Shown piece after piece: positions 8,588 to 17,809 of a stretch of DNA of 64,000 nucleotides. Origin of the DNA: Ensifer adhaerens (GTDB taxonomy: Bacteria > Pseudomonadota > Alphaproteobacteria > Rhizobiales > Rhizobiaceae); NCBI RefSeq assembly GCF_028993555.1, contig NZ_CP118611.1, positions 986,001-1,050,000 on the forward strand, written 5' to 3'. The position numbers and the translations under genes are program-made. Within the stretch, counting starts at the first letter, position 1; every line of letters begins with the position of its first letter. The notes below the pieces were generated by a model. It was given only the letters and a program-made list of their open reading frames with translations, was not told the DNA's origin and made no database searches.

Positions 8588-10072
8588 TCATTCTGCTGCC
8601 GCGGGCGCGGCTCGAGCGGCACCGTGGTTGCGGATCATGCCGTAGAGTTTCGCCAACAACGGGCGCTCAATGAGCAACATCAACAAGAGATAGATCGACC
8701 CACCGATTGCCGTGCCAATCAGCACCTGGAGAACAGCGCTCGGCACAAGCGCGCCGTAAAAGTCCAGCAAGAGCCTGACGGCGACAGCCATGGCGAATGC
8801 CGCGATCATCGGCCTGATCGAGATCAGGAAGCCGCGCAGGAACGGCAGGCGATCGGCCCGAAACACCACCCAGGAATATCCGATCAGCGTCGCCAGGTTG
8901 ACGATGCAGAGTGCAATCATCGCTTCCACGAGCGAACCGCCGATTGCCCCGTAGGCGACAGCCGCGGTCGTCATCGCGGCGCGGATGATAGCCCACCAGA
9001 AGAGGATGGTCCCCTGGCCGATCCCCTTCAGGTAGGGGACGTAGGTGCTGCAGGGCGTCAGAAGCCCCTTTGACAACGCAAGCAGCCCAAGAACCGGCCA
9101 GGCCGCTGCCCATTGTCGGCCGAAGAGCACGAGCATCGCAGGTTCCGCGAGCGCCCAGAGGCCAAACATCATCGGTGCCAACAGCACGGTCGTGACCTGC
9201 GTGCTCACCATCAGCGCTTGTGATCGCCGCTGGCGATCTTCGCCCATATGACTGAAGGCGGGAAACAGCACCCCCATGACGGCTGAAAGAACGATCTGGT
9301 TCGGAATGCTGGAGAAGCGGTTCGCGGCCGAATAGGCGCCCGCGTCGGAGAGCCCAAGGTACCGGCTGATCACAACCATGGGCGATTGGAAGGTGACGAA
9401 ATTGGCAATCTCCGATCCCATCATGCCGAAACTGAACCGGCTCAGCGTAAGAACGCGGCGTGGGGAAAAGACGAGCCGGGGCAGATAGCCGGATACCGCA
9501 TAGAGGCCGGCAAGCCGGATGAAAGCAGAGACGAAAAGCTGCGCCAACAAGGACCAGACGCCGAAGCCGAGAAGGGCGGCGACGACGGCAACAAGCGCCC
9601 CGACGGTTTCGGAGAGCATGGTCCAGACCGCGTCCTTGCTGAAATTCATCCTCCGGGCGAGAAGTGAATAGGCGACGTCTCCACCGAGCTGAAGCGGGAT
9701 CAAAAGGCTCATAATCCGGAGCAGATAACCCGCTTCGGGTGCCCCGAGCAGGCTCGCAAGCGGATCGGCGAAGACGAAAAGTGCCAGCGCCATCAAAAGC
9801 GCAACAGCGAGATTGGCCCAGAAAGCGGAGTGGATGAGCTCCATGTCTTCGTCGCGCTGAACGATCAATGCAGAGGCGAGACCGGCACCGCCAATCATCG
9901 CCAGAAACTGCACGACGGTCAGCGCAACAGCCACCGTCCCGAACTCTTCCGGCGTCAGGATACGCGCCAGAATTGGCACGGTGACAAATTTCAGCCCGAA
10001 AGTACCTGTCTTTGAAAGGACGCTCCAGCCGACATTCCGTGTCACGGATCTGGCATTTACGGTTGAGGGCAT
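8588..10072 (-). CDS. exoT: Succinoglycan flippase/transport protein ExoT (Wzx-like)
   Basis: A 494-residue polytopic membrane protein of the MOP/PST family with about 12-14 hydrophobic segments, from MPSTVNARSVTRNVGWSVLSK at 10072. PILARILTPEEFGTVAVAL near residue 35 is the hallmark N-terminal region of polysaccharide transport flippases. In S. meliloti ExoT works with ExoP and ExoQ in export and polymerisation, particularly of low-molecular-weight succinoglycan; its length matches the S. meliloti protein as I recall it. It is divergent from exoW and separated from exoH by the region where exoI would be expected. Confidence 0.93.
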   Translation of the reverse strand: MPSTVNARSVTRNVGWSVLSKTGTFGLKFVTVPILARILTPEEFGTVAVALTVVQFLAMIGGAGLASALIVQRDEDMELIHSAFWANLAVALLMALALFVFADPLASLLGAPEAGYLLRIMSLLIPLQLGGDVAYSLLARRMNFSKDAVWTMLSETVGALVAVVAALLGFGVWSLLAQLFVSAFIRLAGLYAVSGYLPRLVFSPRRVLTLSRFSFGMMGSEIANFVTFQSPMVVISRYLGLSDAGAYSAANRFSSIPNQIVLSAVMGVLFPAFSHMGEDRQRRSQALMVSTQVTTVLLAPMMFGLWALAEPAMLVLFGRQWAAAWPVLGLLALSKGLLTPCSTYVPYLKGIGQGTILFWWAIIRAAMTTAAVAYGAIGGSLVEAMIALCIVNLATLIGYSWVVFRADRLPFLRGFLISIRPMIAAFAMAVAVRLLLDFYGALVPSAVLQVLIGTAIGGSIYLLLMLLIERPLLAKLYGMIRNHGAARAAPAAAE

Positions 10073-10194
10073 AGCGAGCATCCTATGATGCCTTTGAAGG
10101 ATTTCCGACAAAGGAGTAGGGCTAGATCTAAGGCCGCGACCCAGTGGGAGGAGACCACGCAAGACCCTATTAGAGAAACCGCAGGGGCGAAAAG
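10073..10194. promoter_or_regulatory. exoT/exoW divergent promoter region
   Basis: The 122 bp between two divergent starts must contain both promoters. No convincing -35/-10 pair or palindrome could be singled out by eye. The exoW start is preceded by GCAGGGGCGAAAAG, containing a GGGG stretch usable as a ribosome site. Confidence 0.6.
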
Positions 10195-11160
10195 ATGGCG
10201 AAGCTGACTGTTATTATTCCTTACTATCAGAAGGAGCCGGGTATTCTTCGGCGGGCACTTGCCTCCGTCTTTGCCCAGACGTTTCAGGACTTCCACGTTC
10301 TGGTGATAGACGATTGCTCCCCCTATTCCATCGATGAGGAGTTGAAGCCGTTAAGTGCGGATGATCGGGCCCGTTTGACCGTGATTCGCCAGCCCAACAA
10401 GGGGCCTGGCGGCGCGCGCAACACCGGACTGGACCATGTTTCCGACGATGCCGAGTTCGTCGCATTCCTTGATTCCGACGATGAATGGACCCCGGATCAT
10501 CTGAAGAATGCCTATGAAAGCATGAGCCGCTTCGGCGCTGACTGCTATTGGGCATCGATCACCGGTGGCGAGGCGTTCTACTACCATTTCGATGTTGCCG
10601 AACTTACGGAAAGCCACAGTGTCGTCAGGTTGCAAGAGGCGCCGCTGGTCGTCGAAATTCCCGACATTTCCAGTGTCATGCTCAGAAACTGGAGCTTCCT
10701 GCATCTCTCTTGCATGGTGATCGGGCGCAACCTTTTTCAGAGGATCCGCTTCGATGCGGCGTTGAGATTGGCGGCGGAGGACGTCCTGTTCTTCTGCGAT
10801 TGCATTCTTGCCGCCAAACGTGTCGTGCTTTGCGACGAAGCGGGCGCCGAGCGCGGCGAGGGCATCAACATCTTCCATTCAATCGACAACGATTCACCGC
10901 AGTTTCTGCAGCAGCAATTCAATACCCTTGTTGCTCTGGAAACGCTCGAGGGCCGGTTCTCACGCAAACCGACGGCAATCGCCTCGATCCGCTCCTATCA
11001 ACATACGGCGCGGCGCCAGGCTCTGTGGAGCCAGGCGCGTCGGCTCAAGCGACGCAAGTCGCCGCAGTTCCGTTTGCTGGCGCGGTGGGTCCTGCGTGAT
11101 CCAAGGCTCCTGCAAAGCGCGTTGGAACTCGCCGTCGGCAAACTTTCACGCGCGCGTTGA
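10195..11160 (+). CDS. exoW: Succinoglycan glucosyltransferase ExoW
   Basis: A 321-residue GT2 enzyme starting MAKLTVIIPYYQKEPGILRR. The fold motifs are DFHVLVIDDCSPYSID, NKGPGGARNTGLDH and the metal-binding LDSDDEWT near residue 96. In S. meliloti ExoW adds the sixth glucose, and perhaps the seventh, of the repeat unit (beta-1,3). It is the first gene of exoW-exoV; an 88-bp spacer with an AGGAGGAAG stretch separates it from exoV. Assignment to ExoW among the GT2 enzymes relies on position. Confidence 0.9.
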   Translation: MAKLTVIIPYYQKEPGILRRALASVFAQTFQDFHVLVIDDCSPYSIDEELKPLSADDRARLTVIRQPNKGPGGARNTGLDHVSDDAEFVAFLDSDDEWTPDHLKNAYESMSRFGADCYWASITGGEAFYYHFDVAELTESHSVVRLQEAPLVVEIPDISSVMLRNWSFLHLSCMVIGRNLFQRIRFDAALRLAAEDVLFFCDCILAAKRVVLCDEAGAERGEGINIFHSIDNDSPQFLQQQFNTLVALETLEGRFSRKPTAIASIRSYQHTARRQALWSQARRLKRRKSPQFRLLARWVLRDPRLLQSALELAVGKLSRAR

Positions 11161-11248
11161 TCAACAGAGGTGCTCCTTCGAGGAGGAAGAAAAAGGCCGC
11201 CTGGCGCGGCATCCGGACATATTCAGCATTTGAAAGAAGGGACTGCCC

Positions 11249-12193
11249 ATGAAACCCTATTACTGGGAATCTCAACACGGCAATTTCGGTGACGACCTCA
11301 ATCTTTGGCTTTGGGATTTCCTGCTGCCGGGGTTTCGCGACGTTCGCGCGGAAATTCTGCTGGTCGGGGTCGGCACCGTGCTCAACCGGGCACTTTTGCC
11401 CGACGGCGTCAGGAAGCTCGTGATCGGTAGCGGGTTTGGCTATGGCACTTTGCCAGACATGAGCGACCCGAACGAGTGGGACATCCGCTGTGTTCGGGGA
11501 CCGCTGACGGCGGAGAAGATCGGCATCGCGCCTGGACTGGGCATCGTCGATCCCGCCGTGATGGTCGCTGAGATGCCGGGGTTCCAGAACCTGCCGAAGC
11601 TTCACAAACGCAGCTTCGTGCCGCATTGGGAAAGTGCCATAGCCGGCATGTGGCCGATCACCTGCGGTACAGTTGGCCTGAACTACATCGACCCGCGCGG
11701 CGATGCCAAAAGCGTAATCCGCGAGATTGCCCAGTCGGAACTCATCATCGCCGAATCGATGCATGGCGCGATACTCGCGGACGCGTTTCGCGTGCCGTGG
11801 GTGGCCGTGACGACGTCCGAGAGCATCAACAGTTTCAAGTGGAACGACTGGGCAAGCACTGTCGGCGTCCACTACAAGCCTCGCCACGTGCCGGTTTCGA
11901 GCCGCGCCGAAGCCATGATCAAGGGCGAGCGTTTCTGGGGTATGGGCTTCGAGGCGCAGACGGTGGCTGAGACCCCGCACCTGCGGCCCGTCGATCACGA
12001 TGTTATGGTGGCGGCAGAGCCGAGACAGACCTTCTTGCGCAGCGCCGCCAAGCAGGTTTTAGCCGCCCCTTCGACGCTCGCACTGTGGCAGGCACTTCGA
12101 GCGACGCCGCAATTGAGCAACGACGACCGACTTGCCGAGCGCAAGGACCGTTTTCAAGAGGTTCTGGCGGCCGTGCGTCGGGCGTACTTCTGA
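11249..12193 (+). CDS. exoV: Succinoglycan pyruvyltransferase ExoV
   Basis: A 314-residue protein of the polysaccharide pyruvyl transferase family. Visible family features are NFGDDLNLWLWDFLLPG at the start, VRGPLTAEKIG, and SELIIAESMHGAILADAFRVPWVAV with the conserved SMHG near residue 170. It adds the terminal 4,6-pyruvate ketal, using phosphoenolpyruvate, to the last side-chain glucose in S. meliloti, a step tied to export and polymerisation. It is preceded by GAAAGAAGGGACTGCCC, with a good ribosome site, and ends in the hairpin shared with exoU. Confidence 0.94.
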   Translation: MKPYYWESQHGNFGDDLNLWLWDFLLPGFRDVRAEILLVGVGTVLNRALLPDGVRKLVIGSGFGYGTLPDMSDPNEWDIRCVRGPLTAEKIGIAPGLGIVDPAVMVAEMPGFQNLPKLHKRSFVPHWESAIAGMWPITCGTVGLNYIDPRGDAKSVIREIAQSELIIAESMHGAILADAFRVPWVAVTTSESINSFKWNDWASTVGVHYKPRHVPVSSRAEAMIKGERFWGMGFEAQTVAETPHLRPVDHDVMVAAEPRQTFLRSAAKQVLAAPSTLALWQALRATPQLSNDDRLAERKDRFQEVLAAVRRAYF

Positions 12194-12200
12194 CGATATC

Positions 12201-12227
12201 GCCACGGCACGGAAACCGTGCCGTGGC
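12201..12227. terminator. Bidirectional hairpin between convergent exoV and exoU
   Basis: GCCACGGCACGG and CCGTGCCGTGGC form a perfect 12-bp stem with an AAA loop, starting 8 bp after the exoV stop and ending 9 bp before the exoU stop. There is no clear T-run, so termination strength is uncertain, but the position between convergent genes fits a shared terminator. Confidence 0.65.
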
Positions 12228-12235
12228 ACGAAAGG

Positions 12236-13246
12236 TTACCCGCGGCCGTCCGCAGTTGCGGGAAGGAGATAACGCAGTCCGCCGGCGCCGCCGAGCGCGG
12301 CCGGTGCATCCGCGCGCGGCTGTTTGAAGCGCTCGGTCTTGTCGGAAAGGATGCCGATGGTGACGGCGGGGAGCGCATTGGGTCGTTGCAGCAGGTAGCC
12401 GACCGCGGCCAGCGCACCGCATTCCCGTTTCAGATCTAGAAAGTGCCGGTGCTGATAGCGGCCCTTGATGTGCCGCTCATGCCTTCGGATCGCGGCGGCA
12501 GCCTCCCTCTCCAGTGTGTTTGTCGTCAGGATCATCCGGTCGGCCTCGTAGAGGCGCTTGAGATCCTCGGTGCGGTGGCTCCCGCTCAATGAGTTGCTGC
12601 GCACGATCGCCGCATAGCCACAACTCCGGATGACCTTGTAGCGTGCGCCCTTTGCCAAGGCGCGCAGATAGAGATCGTAGTCTTCGCCCAATCGGAGCGT
12701 TTCCCGGTAGCTGAGCCGGTGCTTCTCCAGGAAGTCGCGGCGCATCAGCGGCTTTAGGAAGCCGACCTCGCCGCGTTTCGCACCGCGTCGGGAGATGTTG
12801 CCTTCGACGAAGTCGATAAGCCCGAGGAAGCTGGGGCGCGGCTCGAAGTCTGCGATCTTCCGGGCGACGTCGGTCGCTGCGGCCTCGTCCATGAAGGCAA
12901 TATTGTCGGCGATAAAGTCCCAATCATCCTCCGCGAGCAACCGGCCCAGGCGACCCGGCAGGAAGAAATCGTCCGCGTCGAGGATTGCAAGCACCGGTGA
13001 ACGGCTGATCGAAATGGCGTGGTTGCGGGCAGCTGATGGTCCGCGATTACCCTCGAAGCGCACGATCGTCAGGCGCCCACTTAGATCGTCAGCGGAACGC
13101 GCGGCGGCCTCGGTGTGGTCCGTCGAGCCGTCGTCGATCACGACTACCTCGGCGCTTTCGGGTTCCGCCAAGGCGGACGCAACGGCTCGTGCAATGGTTG
13201 CTTTGGCATTCTTCGCGGCGATGATGACGCAGACGTCTGTGGTCAT
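12236..13246 (-). CDS. exoU: Succinoglycan glucosyltransferase ExoU
   Basis: A 336-residue GT2 enzyme read from MTTDVCVIIAAKNAKATIAR at 13246, with GGAGGCCCCC just upstream as ribosome site. Motifs are ESAEVVVIDDGSTDHTE, NRGPSAARNHAI and the metal-binding LDADDFFL near residue 92. In S. meliloti ExoU adds the fifth glucose (beta-1,6). It is convergent to exoV and followed upstream by a 224-bp gap to exoX in which I see no gene. Confidence 0.9.
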   Translation of the reverse strand: MTTDVCVIIAAKNAKATIARAVASALAEPESAEVVVIDDGSTDHTEAAARSADDLSGRLTIVRFEGNRGPSAARNHAISISRSPVLAILDADDFFLPGRLGRLLAEDDWDFIADNIAFMDEAAATDVARKIADFEPRPSFLGLIDFVEGNISRRGAKRGEVGFLKPLMRRDFLEKHRLSYRETLRLGEDYDLYLRALAKGARYKVIRSCGYAAIVRSNSLSGSHRTEDLKRLYEADRMILTTNTLEREAAAAIRRHERHIKGRYQHRHFLDLKRECGALAAVGYLLQRPNALPAVTIGILSDKTERFKQPRADAPAALGGAGGLRYLLPATADGRG

Positions 13247-13470
13247 GGGGGCCTCCAGCATCGTGTCTCACGGGCAGCGCGCTATTCTTTTGTGAGCGCT
13301 GCGGCGTTTCAGTTTCAGCGTGGCGCCGCTTCCTGGGTTAGCCGTGGCCACGCAACGTCGCCAGGGCGGCGACGGCCGGACCATGCAGGGCGATCGTGTC
13401 GCAAACGCGTCAAATCTGAGATTTTATCGGGTGCTCGGTGTGGCCCGCCGAGCGGAAAGATCAGTCGTGA

Positions 13471-13755
13471 TCAGCGATTGAAATGTCCGGGGCGCTGGAG
13501 AGGGCGGGGCGCGGCATTTCCGGCTGTCTTGTCGTCTCCTGCCAATTTCGCCATCTCGGAGGCCTGTTTTTCCTTTTCCCGCGCCTTCTTCCACACAAGG
13601 TAAAGCACGGCGAGAAAATAGCCGACCTGCATCAGGACGGCGCATATCAGGGTCTGGATAAGCGTCGACGCCAGCGATCCGTTTAGGAAATAGGTAACGA
13701 TCGCAAACACGGCCAAGGCGCCGAGCATGCTCACAAGAGCGCGCGGTGCGTACAT
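13471..13755 (-). CDS. exoX: Exopolysaccharide production repressor ExoX
   Basis: A 94-residue protein with two hydrophobic segments (VSMLGALAVFAIVTYFL and TLIQTLICAVLMQVGYFLAVLYLV) and a charged cytoplasmic tail. Small inner-membrane proteins of this size and position, divergent from exoY, are ExoX/PsiA-type inhibitors. In rhizobia the ExoX:ExoY ratio controls succinoglycan output after transcription, probably by acting on the ExoY glycosyltransferase. The start ATG at 13755 has GAGGTAGCACC upstream. Its divergence from exoY over a long intergenic region is as in S. meliloti. Confidence 0.9.
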   Translation of the reverse strand: MYAPRALVSMLGALAVFAIVTYFLNGSLASTLIQTLICAVLMQVGYFLAVLYLVWKKAREKEKQASEMAKLAGDDKTAGNAAPRPLQRPGHFNR

Positions 13756-14491
13756 GGTGCTACCTCGAACCCGGTTCTGTCGTCGGTGTTGTCATCGGAG
13801 TTCGGCCTTTCCTCCTCAGAGTTCCAATATATTGGCAGCGCCGTTTCGCTTCAACCGTCAAACGCCGCGCCCTGCGGCAACTGTGCCGTCAAAGTCTTTA
13901 TGTCGTGTTTAGGACACCGGCATGTGATCCAAATTGATCACCTTTCTACTTCACCCGATTCGGGCCTCGGGTTTGCGCTGCAATTCGACGGCATTTCCTC
14001 CACCTCTCGGCGCGCCATCATGGCCACGCCACTGTTGGTTGCTGCCCGGGTAACTATTGAGATCACCTTTTGTTACGAAATTAATTTTTGGTGTCCCGCC
14101 CTGCGTGCGGCGCAAAAGCTTGCCGCAATGCAGCATTTCGCTGGAAAGACTGACGCCTGTCAATTTTCATCGGGGCCAAGACTCGCGCTTGCAGATGAAG
14201 CCAAACATAACAGATAGCAAGATATATTCGCTTTACGGCAATGAAATTGCGAGCCGTCGATGCAATACACGAAAGCTCCAAACGTAAGACTTTGCCGTCT
14301 GATAATATATCGGTCCGCGGGACGGTAATATTACATATCAGAGATCAGTGATATTCGTCCGTTGGGCGCATACTGGGTACCCGCCATTATTTTGCCCCCA
14401 AAAGACAAATTCTCACCACACACTCTTTCTTGAATATGAGTGTTCCCTTTCGAGGGACCGACCATTCGCCAACGTAAATGGAGTTATCTCT
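13756..14491. promoter_or_regulatory. Long exoX-exoY divergent control region
   Basis: 736 bp with no supported gene. It becomes notably AT-rich from about 14050 onward. It contains several perfect short palindromes: CCAATATATTGG (13824-13835), GTGATC-CAAATT-GATCAC (13924-13941) and GTAATATTAC (14325-14334), the last near the imperfect GTCC-GCG-GGAC. AT-rich DNA with TA steps is the kind of target known for MucR/Ros-type regulators of rhizobial exo genes; which factor binds here is inference. The exoY ribosome site is GGAG at 14480-14483. Confidence 0.7.
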
Positions 14492-15172
14492 ATGAAGTCT
14501 GCGACTCGATCGGCCAGTTCGCCGTTTTTCAGTGCCGCAGAGACTGCAGCGCTCCCGCCCGTGGGTGGCATAACGAAGCGTGGCTTCGATATCTTTGCCG
14601 CCTCACTGGCGCTCGTCTTTCTGAGCCCGCTCTTTTTGATGCTGGTTGCGCTTGTTAAGTTCTCCGACGGCGGCAGCATCTTTTATGGCCATCGCCGTAT
14701 CGGTCATAACGGGAAGTCTTTCCGTTGCCTGAAGTTTCGTACGATGCGGACGGACGGTGATCGGATTCTGCAAGAGCATCTCAGAAACAGTCCTACCGCA
14801 TATGAGGAGTGGCGCGCGTCGCGCAAGTTGCAAGATGACCCCAGGGTCACCGTCGTCGGCAGCGTCTTGCGCAAGCTGAGCCTCGACGAGCTGCCGCAGC
14901 TCATCAACATTATCAGGGGTGAAATGAGCATCGTCGGCCCCCGGCCGGTGGTTCAGGACGAGCTGGAGCTCTACGACCAGGCTGCCGTCTACTATCTGCA
15001 GTCGCGCCCCGGTCTTACCGGCCTGTGGCAGATCAGCGGGCGCAACGACGTTTCCTATGCGGCGCGCGTCGCGTTCGATACCCACTATGTCCAGAACTGG
15101 TCCATGCTGCGCGACTTCTCCATCGTCGCGAAGACCATTCCTGCCGTTTGCTTCTCACGCGGCAGCTACTGA
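14492..15172 (+). CDS. exoY: Undecaprenyl-phosphate galactosephosphotransferase ExoY
   Basis: A 226-residue bacterial sugar transferase, with start MKSATRSASSPFF at 14492; the frame is open to 14348 but this start has a ribosome site and matches the S. meliloti N terminus as I remember it. After an N-terminal hydrophobic segment (IFAASLALVFLSPLFLMLVAL) come the catalytic motifs GKSFRCLKFRTM, VTVVGSVLRKLSLDELPQL and MSIVGPRPV. It transfers galactose 1-phosphate from UDP-galactose to the lipid carrier, the first step of succinoglycan synthesis, and is the target of ExoX. exoF follows after 73 bp. Confidence 0.97.
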   Translation: MKSATRSASSPFFSAAETAALPPVGGITKRGFDIFAASLALVFLSPLFLMLVALVKFSDGGSIFYGHRRIGHNGKSFRCLKFRTMRTDGDRILQEHLRNSPTAYEEWRASRKLQDDPRVTVVGSVLRKLSLDELPQLINIIRGEMSIVGPRPVVQDELELYDQAAVYYLQSRPGLTGLWQISGRNDVSYAARVAFDTHYVQNWSMLRDFSIVAKTIPAVCFSRGSY

Positions 15173-15245
15173 CGGATCAGCGCCCTCGCACCCGCGCGGC
15201 CGAAAGGTCGACTGCGGGATCGGCGTCTTTTAACGGGAAGCTCAA

Positions 15246-16517
15246 ATGAACAACCACGCTCCGACTGGGAAATCCCGGATTTCCCGCAAGGTGTCTCGTT
15301 TCCTTCACCACACGGCCCTGGTTGCCGCGGTGGTCCTCGGCGCAGCTCAAGCGCGCGCCGAGGAATATCAGCTTGGCACCATGGACAAGCTCAAGATTCG
15401 CGTCGCCGAGTGGCAAACCGCCGAAGGCTCGGTGCGCGATTGGTCGGTTGTGACCGGCGAGTATACCGTCGGGCCGTCCGGCGCGCTTTCGTTGCCGTTC
15501 ATTGGTGATCTGCCGGCGGCGGGCAAGACGACCACCGAGGTCGGAGAAGCGATCAGCGAGAAGATGCAGACCCTGTTTGGTTTGCGCGACCGCCCGTCCG
15601 CCTCGGTAGAACTCGCGCAATACCGTCCGCTTTATCTCTCCGGAGAGGTCGAAAAGCCTGGCGAATATCCCTTCGCGCCCAATCTGACCGTGCTGAAGGC
15701 GATAAGCCTCGGCGGCGGATTGCGTCGCTCCGAAAGCGGCCAACGTTTCGCGCGCGACTACATCAACGCCCACGGCGATTCGAGCGTTCAGACCGCCGAA
15801 CGCAACAGGCTGCTGATCCGGCGCGCCCGCCTCCAGGCCGAGATGGCCGAAAAGCAGGGCGTCGAGTTGCCGAAGGATCTGCAGGGCGTTCCTGGCATCG
15901 ACAAGCTTCTGGCGAATGAAACGGCCCTGATGGCCTCACGCGACCGGAAGCAGAAGCTGCAATTGAAATCGCTCGCCGATTTGAAGGCACTGCTGGAGAG
16001 CGAAATCCAGTCGCTGGCAAAGAAGTCGGAAACGCAGAACCGCCAGATGGAGCTCGCGGCGGAAGACCGTCAGAAGGTCGAGAGCCTGGCAGAAAAGGGG
16101 TTGGCGCTCAGCCAGCGCAAGCTCTCGCTGGAGCAGCGCGTGGCAGAATTGCAATCTGCTCTGCTTGACATCGACACGGCTTCGCTGAAGGCGAAGCAGG
16201 ACGTTAGCAAGGCGGCGCAGGACGAAACCAATCTTCGCAACGATTGGGATGCCCAGCTTGCGCAGGATCTCCAGAACACCGAAGCGGAACTCGACACCCT
16301 CCAGATCAAGCTCGGCACCAGCCGCGATCTGATGGCCGAAGCTCTGCTGCAATCGGCCGATGCGGCACAATCGAAGGACAATACGGCGGACGCCGTCATT
16401 GCCTATTCGATCATCCGCGAGCGTGACGGTAAACCGACCGAGATTGCTGCGGATGAAAACACGCCTGTCTTGCCTGGCGACCTGATCAAGGTCCACGCCA
16501 ACCTCGCGACACAGTAG
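15246..16517 (+). CDS. exoF: Outer-membrane/periplasmic polysaccharide export protein ExoF
   Basis: 423 residues with a signal peptide (HHTALVAAVVLGAAQARA), a poly-export domain (residues about 38-120, TMDKLKIRVAEW to VELAQYRPLYLSGEV), a ligand-binding-like loop (VEKPGEYPFAPNLTVLKAISLGGG) and a long coiled coil from about 190 to 370. In S. meliloti ExoF is needed with ExoY for the first lipid-linked step and is thought to form the export path. The ending PVLPGDLIKVHANLATQ resembles other ExoF proteins. It is followed after 8 bp by exoQ. Confidence 0.95.
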   Translation: MNNHAPTGKSRISRKVSRFLHHTALVAAVVLGAAQARAEEYQLGTMDKLKIRVAEWQTAEGSVRDWSVVTGEYTVGPSGALSLPFIGDLPAAGKTTTEVGEAISEKMQTLFGLRDRPSASVELAQYRPLYLSGEVEKPGEYPFAPNLTVLKAISLGGGLRRSESGQRFARDYINAHGDSSVQTAERNRLLIRRARLQAEMAEKQGVELPKDLQGVPGIDKLLANETALMASRDRKQKLQLKSLADLKALLESEIQSLAKKSETQNRQMELAAEDRQKVESLAEKGLALSQRKLSLEQRVAELQSALLDIDTASLKAKQDVSKAAQDETNLRNDWDAQLAQDLQNTEAELDTLQIKLGTSRDLMAEALLQSADAAQSKDNTADAVIAYSIIRERDGKPTEIAADENTPVLPGDLIKVHANLATQ

Positions 16518-16525
16518 GATCGAGC

Positions 16526-17809
16526 GTGAGAATTGCGAAGTCGAGCTTGATATCGCCTGACCGTAATGGTGCCTATGGCACCGTTGCGGTCGCGTTGTCG
16601 TTCTTCGTCTTTGCCTATTCGTCTCGTTTCGGGCAGGCGTCGATCCTGCTCTATTACGCACTGTGGCTGCCGCTGGTGCTCGTCGATTACCGTCGCGTGC
16701 TCGGCAATTATGGTAAGCGTCTGTGGATTCTCGGCTTTGCCGTCTTTGCCTGCCTGTCGGTCTTCTGGTCGGCAGCACCCTCGATGACGGCGCGCACCGG
16801 GATCCAGTATCTGTCGCATGTCGTCTGTGCCCTGATCGCCATGAGGCTCATCGACATCAGAACGCTGACGCGCGGTGGGATCGCAGGCATCGGGATCGTG
16901 CTCGTCTATTCCCTGCTCTTTGGTGTCTACCATCTCGATCCGCTTGACGGCACATACAGTTTTGTCGGGGCATTCGCCTCCAAGAACCAGTTGGGCTTCT
17001 ACGCCTCGCTCGGCATCTACTTCGCCTTCATTGCCCCTGTAGCTCTTGGCGAGCGGCGCACGTGGCTCTTGGCATCCGGCGCGGTCGGGCTGCTTGCGGC
17101 CTATTCGCTGTTCGCTTCGCAATCGGCCACATCCGTGTTGACCACGGCCGTGATCATCGGCCTCTGGCTTGGCATGCGGATCGTTGGTCTGCTCTCGCCC
17201 GGCCACCGCAAGGGTCTGTTTCTTGCCGCCGTCATCTGCGGCGCATTGGTTGCAGTCGCCGGCATCTATGGCGGCGGCGTCGATCTGGTGCTTGGGCTTT
17301 TCGGCAAGGATTCGACGCTGACCGGGCGCACGTATCTCTGGCAGCAGGGCATAGAAGCAGCCATGGCCTCGCCGGTGGTGGGCGTCGGCTACCAGGCCTA
17401 TTGGGTTCAGGGCTTCTCGGAGGCCGAACGCCTCTGGGAAGAATTCTTCATCTCGACGCGCTCGGGTTTCCACTTCCACAACACGTTCATCGAGGCGATC
17501 GTCGAAACGGGTGCGATCGGGCTTGTCCTGCTATCGGGCATCCTGCTTGCGACCGTTCTCGGCCATATCAAGCGCCTCTTGACGGAGGACCACGACATCC
17601 AGTCCTCGGTGCTCTTTGGTATCGCGATGCTGCTGCTGGTGCGGTCTTTCGTCGAGATCGACATCATGAATCCCTACCATGTCGGGTCTTTCCTGCTCTA
17701 TTTCGCCGCTGGCAAGCTGACCTTGCCGCAAACCCGACCGGAAGCGCGCCTAGCTGAGGTCCACAGGGCGCGGATCGTGCCTGAGAGCATGGCACAGCTG
17801 AGGTACTGA
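16526..17809 (+). CDS. exoQ: Succinoglycan polymerase ExoQ (Wzy-like)
   Basis: 427 residues with about 10-12 hydrophobic segments in the layout of the O-antigen ligase/polymerase family; the conserved large loop is at GRTYLWQQGIEAAMASPVVGVGYQAYW, followed by the GFHFHNTFIEAIVETGAIG signature with its His and Asn. Translation appears to start at a GTG (16526) 8 bp after the exoF stop. In S. meliloti ExoQ is required for high-molecular-weight succinoglycan. The stop codon overlaps the exoZ start. Confidence 0.94.
   Translation: MRIAKSSLISPDRNGAYGTVAVALSFFVFAYSSRFGQASILLYYALWLPLVLVDYRRVLGNYGKRLWILGFAVFACLSVFWSAAPSMTARTGIQYLSHVVCALIAMRLIDIRTLTRGGIAGIGIVLVYSLLFGVYHLDPLDGTYSFVGAFASKNQLGFYASLGIYFAFIAPVALGERRTWLLASGAVGLLAAYSLFASQSATSVLTTAVIIGLWLGMRIVGLLSPGHRKGLFLAAVICGALVAVAGIYGGGVDLVLGLFGKDSTLTGRTYLWQQGIEAAMASPVVGVGYQAYWVQGFSEAERLWEEFFISTRSGFHFHNTFIEAIVETGAIGLVLLSGILLATVLGHIKRLLTEDHDIQSSVLFGIAMLLLVRSFVEIDIMNPYHVGSFLLYFAAGKLTLPQTRPEARLAEVHRARIVPESMAQLRY

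Noticed and set aside
8361..8645. Possible small gene (94 codons, plus strand) in the exoT-exoH gap, considered as a remnant of exoI
   Set aside because: Its sequence resembles no nuclease, it overlaps the exoT 3' end, has no ribosome site and contains no signal peptide.
13727..14491. Several 60-143-codon frames in the exoX-exoY region
   Set aside because: No ribosome sites, no family resemblance and mutually overlapping on both strands; the region is better explained as control DNA.
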